A DNA stretch of 9,012 bases from Sphingomonadales bacterium UBA658 (GTDB lineage Bacteria > Pseudomonadota > Alphaproteobacteria > Sphingomonadales > Sphingomonadaceae), in assembly GCA_002299195.1 (NCBI GenBank), contig DBOA01000160.1:1-9012 (forward strand), given 5' to 3'. The position numbers and the translations under genes were made by a program. Shown piece by piece: positions 1 to 5,396 of the stretch (positions are counted from its first letter, which is position 1; each line of letters starts with the position of its first letter). The notes under the pieces are model-generated. The model saw nothing but the letters and a program-made list of their open reading frames with translations. It did not search any database and was not told where the DNA came from.

Positions 1-19
1 GGCGACGCCTTTCAACTTC

Positions 20-88
20 ACCGTAGCCCTGAGCCTGTCGAAGGGCGCTTATCGGCGGGGCGTGCTTCAACAGGCACAGCACGACGGT
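20..88. repeat. REP-like palindromic element, just 3' of the maoC gene
   Basis: The element is a long imperfect inverted repeat. Its left arm (20-46) and the reverse complement of its right arm (61-88) both begin ACCGT and share the core GCCTGT.GAAG; about 20 of 27 positions match, around a 14-base loop. Each arm can also fold alone: GCCCT/AGGGC at 26-30 and 42-46, and CGTGCT/AGCACG at 61-66 and 78-83. The left arm resembles the 'CCCTGAGC.TGTCGAAGGGC' short repeats that I recall as common in sphingomonad genomes. It begins directly after the MaoC stop codon at 89, so it could protect or end that transcript, but no T-run follows it, so it is not a classical intrinsic terminator. The repeat-family assignment is from memory. 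Confidence 0.6.
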
Positions 89-547
89 CTAGATATCAGT
101 CGGCGCTTTCTTTAGCAACGCCGCACGCTCGCAACTGCATACCACCTCGTTGCGCTGATTGAGGCAGCGGTGGAGAAACGTCACAACGCCGGCATCAGGA
201 CGCGACTTGCTTTCTTTTAGCCCAATGACCTCGGTTTCGGCGCGGAGCGTATCACCGATAAACACCGGTTTAGGCATAACCAGCTTGTCATAGCCAAGGT
301 TCGCCAACAGCGTGCCGAGGGTCGTGTCCCCCACCGACAGCCCCACCATAAGGGCAAAGGTGAAAGTGCCGTTGACGAGGATTTGTCCGAACTCGCTGGC
401 CTTTGCCGCCTCAGCGTCAATGTGCAGCGGCTGCGGGTTATGGGTCATGACCGAGAATAGCAGATTATCGGTCTCGGTCACCGTGCGCCGGATTTCATGG
501 GCGATAGTGTCGCCGATTTGCCATTGGTTGAAATATTTGCCTGCCAC
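89..547 (-). CDS. MaoC-like (hotdog-fold) enoyl-CoA hydratase
   Basis: This is a 152-residue single-domain MaoC/R-specific hydratase, the usual length for a one-hotdog protein. The N-terminal half carries the hydratase-2 signature: THNPQPLHID at residues 35-44, followed by A..SEFG..LVNG at about 50-60. His42 matches the catalytic His of PhaJ-type hydratases. The position five residues before it, normally Asp, is Asn37 here. Residues 94-107 (PVFIGDTLRAETEV) are the second conserved strand block. The start is GTG, chosen because GGGAG sits six bases upstream. It lies downstream of the carboxylase alpha gene on the same strand, 103 bases away, with a palindromic element between. MaoC genes beside methylcrotonyl-CoA carboxylase genes suggest hydration of 3-methylglutaconyl-CoA; that substrate is inferred. 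The family call is firm, the reaction is not. Confidence 0.85.
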   Translation of the reverse strand: MAGKYFNQWQIGDTIAHEIRRTVTETDNLLFSVMTHNPQPLHIDAEAAKASEFGQILVNGTFTFALMVGLSVGDTTLGTLLANLGYDKLVMPKPVFIGDTLRAETEVIGLKESKSRPDAGVVTFLHRCLNQRNEVVCSCERAALLKKAPTDI

Positions 548-562
548 TGCTCACTCCCGAAA

Positions 563-640
563 CGTCATGCTGAACTTGTTTCAGCATCTTACTTTTTGCC
601 GCCCGACAGTAAGACCCTAAAACACGTTCAGGGTGAAGCG
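563..640. repeat. Second palindromic element, between the carboxylase alpha and maoC genes
   Basis: A long imperfect inverted repeat with nested hairpins. The left part folds as ATGCTGAA (567-574) with TTCAGCAT (580-587), a perfect 8-bp stem. A central stem pairs CTTACT (588-593) with AGTAAG (608-613), also perfect. The right part pairs ACCCT (614-618) with AGGGT (630-634). The whole left arm (563-593) also pairs with the right arm (608-640) through the shared core CTGAAC.TGTTT. The first arm resembles the 'GTCATGCTGAACTTGTTTCAGCAT' repeats I recall from sphingomonads; its sequence is unrelated to the element at 20-88. It fills most of the 103-base gap between two genes of the same strand, so it may limit read-through into maoC or stabilise upstream mRNA. 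Confidence 0.6.
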
Positions 641-650
641 CGGCTATCAA

Positions 651-2528
651 TTATTTTTCGTCCACCGCCGCGATCCGCGCCAGCAACGCCTCGACCTGCA
701 CCTGCGCTCCGGCCTCTGCGTTTAGTTCGGCAACCACCCCGTCAAAGGGGGCGGTAAGGCTGTGTTCCATCTTCATCGCTTCGAGCGTGAGGAGTTTCTG
801 ACCCTTGGTGACGGCCTGCCCCGCGGCGACATCTACCGCGATGATCCGGCCCGGCATGGGGGAAAGTATGTCTCCGTCATGCGCCGAAGCATGCGCGCCG
901 TCTGTGTAGCGATATGGTTCGACCCACCAAGTCTGCCCATTTCCAGTCTGAAAAAATCCGCTTGGAGCGTTCTGGCTGAAAACGAACGGCCTCGGGTCGA
1001 CATATTCAACAATTGGAATGTCGACTTCGGTTGCAACCCCGTCAACCGACAGAACCGCCTTGTGATTGCGATCACCGTTGAGCCGGAAACCCGCAATTGC
1101 TTGATTTGTATACTGCTCTGCACTCCGGGCCAGATCATCAATATCCGCGTTCTCATCAGGTATCAACGCGTCGCCCGCGCGCTGGATCAGCCCGGTATCG
1201 ACATTACCGGACGCAAAATCAGGATGCTCAAGCGCGTTGATAAGAAACGCCGCATTGTTTTTAACCGGCCATATTTTGCTGTCATTCAAAGCCCATGCCA
1301 GCGACTGTATCGCACCTTCGCGGTCCAAATCATGGGCGATCATTTTGGCAATCATCGGGTCATAAAATGGCGATACCTCGGACCCCTGACACACGCCTGT
1401 ATCAATCCGAATACTGCCGTCGAGTTCGAAAAACTCTAGCCGACCGACGCTCGGCAAAAAGCCTTTCGCCGGATCTTCGGCATAGAGCCGCGCTTCGATT
1501 GCGTGACCATCAATGCTCAACTCATCTTGCCGAAGCGGAAGCGGCTCACCGCTCGCCACGCGCAGCTGCCATTCGACAAGATCGACGCCGGTGATTTCCT
1601 CGGTCACAGGATGTTCGACCTGTAACCGCGTGTTCATTTCCATAAACCAGACAAGGTCCGGGTCGATGAAACCCTTGGAAGAATCCGCGATGAATTCGAT
1701 TGTGCCTGCTCCGACGTAATTGACCGCCTTTGCTGCGCGAACAGCGGCGCTACATATCAATTCGCGGGTATATGGCGTTACGCCCGGCGCAGGGGCTTCT
1801 TCGATCACCTTCTGGTGGCGGCGCTGCAGCGAACAATCGCGTTCGAACAAATGGACGATGTTGCCATGCGTGTCGCCAAACACCTGCACCTCAATATGGC
1901 GCGGGCGCTGGATATATTTCTCGATCAAGACATGCGCGTTGCCGAACGAGGCGGTAGCCTCACGCTGGCAAGAGGCGAGCGCGTCGGCAAAGTCCGCCGC
2001 GTCATCCACCTTGCGCATCCCCTTGCCGCCGCCGCCCGCGACCGCCTTAATGAGCACGGGATAGCCGATTTCGGCGGCTTGCTGCCCAAGGAACGCCGGG
2101 TCTTGATTTGCCCCCATATAACCGGGGGTGATGGGCACGCCCGCCTCGGCCATCAATTTCTTGGCCGCATCCTTCAAACCCATTGCGGTGATGCTGGCAG
2201 GTGCTGGACCGACCCAGATCAGGCCAGCGTCGATCACGGCCTGCGCAAATTCCGCGTTTTCGGAAAGAAAGCCATAGCCTGGGTGGATCGCGTCCGCTCC
2301 GCTGGCTTTTGCCGCGGCGATGATCTTCTCACCCACTAGATAGCTCTCGCGCGCCGCAGAAGCCCCAATATGCACCGCCTCATCGGCTTCCCGCACATGC
2401 AGCGCCTTGGCATCGGCGTCTGAATAGACCGCAACGGTACGAATGCCCATCGCGCGGGCCGTGCGGATGATCCGGCAGGCGATTTCGCCACGGTTGGCGA
2501 TAACGAGGGATTGGATCATCTGACTCAC
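651..2528 (-). CDS. mccA: Methylcrotonyl-CoA carboxylase alpha subunit (biotin carboxylase plus biotin carrier)
   Basis: This 625-residue protein carboxylates its own biotin with ATP and bicarbonate and carries it to the beta subunit. The biotin carboxylase domain spans about residues 5-450: ANRGEIACRI at 11-20, the ATP-grasp glycine loop AGGGGKGMR at 164-172, ERDCSLQRRHQK at 229-240, and EMNTRLQVEHPVTE at 297-310. A poorly conserved linker follows (about 455-550). The biotinyl domain begins at SPMPG (556) and has the biotin acceptor Lys586 in LEAMKMEH. The start is GTG at 2528, overlapping the beta stop codon in a GTGA, so translation is probably coupled; ATG at 2519 (codon 4) is an alternative start. 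Pairing with an MCC-type beta subunit makes methylcrotonyl-CoA the likely substrate. Propionyl- or geranyl-CoA carboxylase alpha subunits look very similar and cannot be excluded from this chain alone. Confidence 0.9.
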   Translation of the reverse strand: MSQMIQSLVIANRGEIACRIIRTARAMGIRTVAVYSDADAKALHVREADEAVHIGASAARESYLVGEKIIAAAKASGADAIHPGYGFLSENAEFAQAVIDAGLIWVGPAPASITAMGLKDAAKKLMAEAGVPITPGYMGANQDPAFLGQQAAEIGYPVLIKAVAGGGGKGMRKVDDAADFADALASCQREATASFGNAHVLIEKYIQRPRHIEVQVFGDTHGNIVHLFERDCSLQRRHQKVIEEAPAPGVTPYTRELICSAAVRAAKAVNYVGAGTIEFIADSSKGFIDPDLVWFMEMNTRLQVEHPVTEEITGVDLVEWQLRVASGEPLPLRQDELSIDGHAIEARLYAEDPAKGFLPSVGRLEFFELDGSIRIDTGVCQGSEVSPFYDPMIAKMIAHDLDREGAIQSLAWALNDSKIWPVKNNAAFLINALEHPDFASGNVDTGLIQRAGDALIPDENADIDDLARSAEQYTNQAIAGFRLNGDRNHKAVLSVDGVATEVDIPIVEYVDPRPFVFSQNAPSGFFQTGNGQTWWVEPYRYTDGAHASAHDGDILSPMPGRIIAVDVAAGQAVTKGQKLLTLEAMKMEHSLTAPFDGVVAELNAEAGAQVQVEALLARIAAVDEK

Positions 2529-4126
2529 ATCCGGAACACCCCAAAGCGGGGCGCCTCCTCGACGGGTGCGTTTAGCGCGGCGGCGAAGGCAAGCCCCAGC
2601 ACATCCCTTGTCTGCGCCGGGTCGATAATCCCGTCATCCCACAGGCGCGATGTCGCGTAATAGGGGTTGCCTTCATCCTCATATTTCTGCCGGATGGGCG
2701 CTTTGAAGACTTCGGCTTCTTCGGGCGTCCATGTCGCAGCGTCGCGGTGAACCGTGGCCAGCACGCTTGCCGCTTGCTCGCCGCCCATGACCGAAATCCG
2801 CGCATTGGGCCAAGTGAACAGGAAACGCGGCGAATAAGCCCGTCCGCACATGCCGTAATTGCCTGCGCCAAAGCTGCCGCCGATCAGCACGGTGATTTTG
2901 GGCACGCTTGCCGTGGCGACGGCAGTGACGAGTTTCGCGCCATGCTTGGCGATGCCCTCCGCCTCATATTTGCCGCCGACCATGAAGCCGCTGATGTTTT
3001 GCAAGAACAGCAACGGTATCCGCCGCTGACAAGCAAGTTCGATGAAATGTGCGCCTTTGACCGCGCTTTCCGAAAACAGCACTCCGTTATTGGCGAGGAT
3101 CGCGACGGGCATGCCCCAGATATGCGCAAAGCCGCAGACCAACGTCGTGCCGTACAGCGCCTTGAACTCATGAAATTCGCTGCCGTCGACCAGGCGCGCG
3201 ATGACTTCGTGCACATCATAGGGCGCGCGAACGTCATCGGGGATGACGCCATACAGTTCTTCGGTGTCGAATTTTGGCGGGCGTGGCTCTTTTAAATCAA
3301 TGTCGGGTTTATGGGTTGGCCCTAAGTGGCTGATGATATCGCGCACGATGGTCAGCGCATGTTCGTCATTTTCCGCAACATGATCGACCACGCCCGATTT
3401 GCGGCCATGCAGATCGCCGCCGCCAAGATCCTCGGCGCTGATTTCTTCGCCCGTCGCTGCCTTCACCAATGGCGGGCCGGCCAAGAAGATCGTGCCCTGA
3501 TTGCGGACAATGACGCTCTCGTCAGACATCGCCGGAACATAAGCGCCGCCTGCGGTGCAACTGCCCATGACGCAGGCGATTTGCGGGATGCCCTTGGCGC
3601 TCATATTCGCTTGATTGAAGAAAATGCGCCCGAAATGGTCGCGGTCGGGAAAGACTTCGTCCTGATGCGGCAGGTTCGCACCGCCGCTGTCGACCAGATA
3701 GATGCACGGCAGGTGATTGGCCTCGGCAATTTCCTGCGCGCGCAAATGCTTTTTGACGGTCATCGGGTAGTATGTTCCACCCTTCACCGTCGCGTCGTTG
3801 CAGACGATCATACACTGGCGCCCAGAGACACGACCGATACCGCAAATCAAACCCGCGCCGGGAATTTCACCATCGTAGCGGTCATTGGCCGCAAGCTGGC
3901 CGATTTCCAAAAATGGCGAGCCCGGATCAAGCAGACGTTCGACGCGCTCGCGCGGAAGCAACTTGCCGCGCGACGTATGCCGTTCGCGCGACTTTTCGTT
4001 GCCGCCCAATGCGGTCTCGGCAACCTTTGCCCACAGTTCATCGCGCAGCGCACTGTTGTGCGCGACACGTTTTTTGTAGTCGTCAGATTCGGTGTTGATT
4101 TGGGTCGATAAAGTCGGTGCGCTCAT
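2525..4126 (-). CDS. mccB: Methylcrotonyl-CoA carboxylase beta subunit (carboxyltransferase)
   Basis: This 533-residue carboxyltransferase moves CO2 from carboxybiotin to 3-methylcrotonyl-CoA, giving 3-methylglutaconyl-CoA in leucine catabolism. Both crotonase-like halves are present. The N-terminal half has LVDSGGANLPHQDEVFPD at 144-161 and GSCTAGGAYVPAMSDE at 188-203. The C-terminal half has NNGVLFSESAVKGAHFIEL at 346-364, FLQNISGFMVG at 374-384, IGGSFGAGNYGMCGRAY at 415-431 and NARISVMGGEQAA at 441-453. The C-terminus FGVFRM and these blocks are typical of MCC beta rather than propionyl-CoA carboxylase; geranyl-CoA carboxylase remains a weaker alternative. The ATG start is four bases after the ribH stop, and no good Shine-Dalgarno is visible; a perfect palindrome sits there instead, so translation may depend on ribosomes finishing ribH. 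Isovaleryl-CoA dehydrogenase, the usual partner gene, is absent from this window. Confidence 0.9.
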   Translation of the reverse strand: MSAPTLSTQINTESDDYKKRVAHNSALRDELWAKVAETALGGNEKSRERHTSRGKLLPRERVERLLDPGSPFLEIGQLAANDRYDGEIPGAGLICGIGRVSGRQCMIVCNDATVKGGTYYPMTVKKHLRAQEIAEANHLPCIYLVDSGGANLPHQDEVFPDRDHFGRIFFNQANMSAKGIPQIACVMGSCTAGGAYVPAMSDESVIVRNQGTIFLAGPPLVKAATGEEISAEDLGGGDLHGRKSGVVDHVAENDEHALTIVRDIISHLGPTHKPDIDLKEPRPPKFDTEELYGVIPDDVRAPYDVHEVIARLVDGSEFHEFKALYGTTLVCGFAHIWGMPVAILANNGVLFSESAVKGAHFIELACQRRIPLLFLQNISGFMVGGKYEAEGIAKHGAKLVTAVATASVPKITVLIGGSFGAGNYGMCGRAYSPRFLFTWPNARISVMGGEQAASVLATVHRDAATWTPEEAEVFKAPIRQKYEDEGNPYYATSRLWDDGIIDPAQTRDVLGLAFAAALNAPVEEAPRFGVFRM

Positions 4127-4142
4127 CGTTTCAGTTGAAACG
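4127..4142. promoter_or_regulatory. Perfect 7-bp palindrome at the ribH/mccB junction
   Basis: CGTTTCA at 4127-4133 and TGAAACG at 4136-4142 form an exact inverted repeat with a 2-base centre. It covers the last codons and stop of ribH and ends directly before the mccB ATG. In the minus-strand mRNA it could fold as a 6-bp stem with a 4-base loop where a ribosome binding site would normally lie. As DNA it could be an operator. No T-run follows, so it is not an intrinsic terminator. The repeat is seen; its role is unknown. Confidence 0.4.
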
Positions 4143-4550
4143 ATTTTGCAGATTTAGCAAGGCCATCGCTGCGATGGCTGCCTCGCCGCCCTTGTCTTTC
4201 TGCTTGGGATCAGCGCGGACGATTGCTTGTTCTTCATTCTCGACCGTCAAAATGCCGTTACCGATGGCAATGCCGTCCATCGTCAAAGCCATGATGCCGC
4301 GCGCGCTTTCGCCAGCGACGATTTCAAAATGATAGGTTTCACCGCGAATAACCACGCCGATGGCAACAAAACCATCATATAATTGCGCTTCGGCGGCCAT
4401 GGCAATCGTGCCCGGAATTTCGAGCGCACCAGGAACGGTGATAACCTCTACCTCATGCCCCTTGGCTTTCAGTGCGGCTTTCGCACCGGCGACCAGCATA
4501 TCGTTCAAATGGTCGTAGAACCGCGCTTCAACTATTAAAAACTTTGCCAT
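4131..4550 (-). CDS. ribH: 6,7-dimethyl-8-ribityllumazine synthase
   Basis: This 139-residue protein is lumazine synthase, which condenses 5-amino-6-ribitylaminouracil with 3,4-dihydroxy-2-butanone 4-phosphate in the penultimate step of riboflavin synthesis. Visible landmarks are ARFY at 9-12 (aromatic residue stacking on the pyrimidine), VPGALEIP at 39-46, VIRGETYHFE at 67-76 with the catalytic His74, GILTVENEEQA at 99-109, and VRADPKQKDKGGEAA at 111-125, whose Arg112 and lysines fit the phosphate site. It is at the short end for the family but complete. The start at 4550 has AGGA five bases upstream and begins at the conserved first strand (FLIVEARF). A longer reading from 4871 merely runs antisense-free through the transporter gene in another frame. 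It lies two bases after the EamA stop and four before mccB. Its butanone phosphate substrate is made by RibB, encoded two genes upstream. Confidence 0.95.
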   Translation of the reverse strand: MAKFLIVEARFYDHLNDMLVAGAKAALKAKGHEVEVITVPGALEIPGTIAMAAEAQLYDGFVAIGVVIRGETYHFEIVAGESARGIMALTMDGIAIGNGILTVENEEQAIVRADPKQKDKGGEAAIAAMALLNLQNRFN

Positions 4551-4552
4551 TA

Positions 4553-5392
4553 TTATCCTGCTCCCAAAACGATTGCGACGGCACCAGATACGATCAATAA
4601 TCCGGAGGCGATACGCCATTGATCCAAACGCTCTTTTAGCATCAAAGACGCCAAGACAAGCGCAATTAATACGCTGGATTCGCGAATGGCCGACACCACG
4701 CCGACCGGAGCCAACCGGACGGCGAACGACCACGTCGCAAAAGAGATCAAAGTCAGCAAACCGGATTGCCACCCCATGGGCCATGCCGACCGCAAACGGG
4801 GCACGGCGTCCCGCCGAAACCGCCACGCCAGATAGAACGGCAGCAAAATGCCGTCGGTAACAAATAGCCAAGCCAGAAAAGCAACGATGTTGTCCGCTTC
4901 GCGCATGCCCTGCGCCGCTAATAAACTATATATGATTGTCGTGAGCCCGGTGAACGCTGCGGCGCCCCACCCGCGACGGCTCATTCCCCGACCAAGTGCT
5001 AGCGCCAGTATTCCCAATGTTATCGCAAAAATGCCAAAGATTGCGGGCGTAGTCAGTGTGTCGCCGAGGTAGAAAACCCCCAACATCGCCATAGCAAGCG
5101 GAACCACGCCGCGCGTCAGCGGGTAAGCATGGGAAAAATCGCTGATTTCGTACGACACAACCATCGTAAGTTGGTTGATGAAACTCAGCAGCGCAAAGCC
5201 CGCGAGTAACAGCCATAGATTAAGTGACAAATTTCCCGCCCATAGCGCCACGGGCAAGGCCAACGCTGCACACAGCAATGCCGAGCAGACACGCGCCGCT
5301 AACTTGTCTTCACCTGCCTTTAAAAAGGCGTGCGACGTGGCCGCTGTAAAGGCGGACACACCTGCCAAAGCAAGGCCGGCGCTGACCGACAC
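4553..5392 (-). CDS. EamA/DMT-family membrane transporter, candidate flavin carrier
   Basis: A 279-residue, very hydrophobic protein with about ten predicted membrane helices in two EamA repeats. The first repeat ends with the conserved block HAYPLTRGVVPLAMAMLGV at 88-106 and LGDTLTTPAIFGIFAITLGI at 109-128. The second ends with APVGVVSAIRESSVLIALVLA at 228-248 and LKERLDQWRIASGLLIVSG at 252-270. A basic loop (RFRRDAVPRLR, 191-201) between helices 7 and 8 is probably cytoplasmic. The start is GTG; GGAGG lies ten bases upstream inside the end of ribB, and only four bases separate the genes, so the two are probably translated together. EamA proteins carry many substrates, and the sequence alone does not name one. 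Position between two riboflavin genes suggests riboflavin or a related compound, as for RibN, an EamA-type riboflavin importer described in other proteobacteria (from memory). Confidence 0.85.
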   Translation of the reverse strand: MSVSAGLALAGVSAFTAATSHAFLKAGEDKLAARVCSALLCAALALPVALWAGNLSLNLWLLLAGFALLSFINQLTMVVSYEISDFSHAYPLTRGVVPLAMAMLGVFYLGDTLTTPAIFGIFAITLGILALALGRGMSRRGWGAAAFTGLTTIIYSLLAAQGMREADNIVAFLAWLFVTDGILLPFYLAWRFRRDAVPRLRSAWPMGWQSGLLTLISFATWSFAVRLAPVGVVSAIRESSVLIALVLASLMLKERLDQWRIASGLLIVSGAVAIVLGAG

Positions 5393-5396
5393 GCGA

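Noticed and set aside
1..19. End of another gene at the left edge
   Set aside because: Nineteen bases give no codable evidence. The only structure is a short GGCG-A-CGCC dyad at 1-9.
20..88. Intrinsic terminator after maoC
   Set aside because: Strong hairpins exist, but the minus strand beyond them lacks a run of T; it is better described as a REP-like element.
762..1439. Open frame of 225 codons on the plus strand opposite mccA
   Set aside because: It is antisense to the biotin carboxylase gene, with no recognisable domain and no upstream ribosome binding site seen.
3326..4111. Open frame of 261 codons on the plus strand opposite mccB
   Set aside because: It mirrors a well-conserved carboxyltransferase in full; its product is of random character (His-, Arg- and Ala-rich) with no recognisable motif. 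It is a codon-bias shadow.
2525..4126. Geranyl-CoA or propionyl-CoA carboxylase beta
   Set aside because: GSCTAGGAYVPAM, QNISGFMVG, GSFGAGNYGMCGRAY and the terminal FGVFRM fit methylcrotonyl-CoA carboxylase better. Geranyl-CoA carboxylase cannot be fully excluded without a tree.
4551..4871. N-terminal extension of ribH to 4871
   Set aside because: The extra 107 residues would overlap the EamA gene in another frame and have no homology; lumazine synthases begin at the MAKFLIVEARF strand, and AGGA precedes that ATG.
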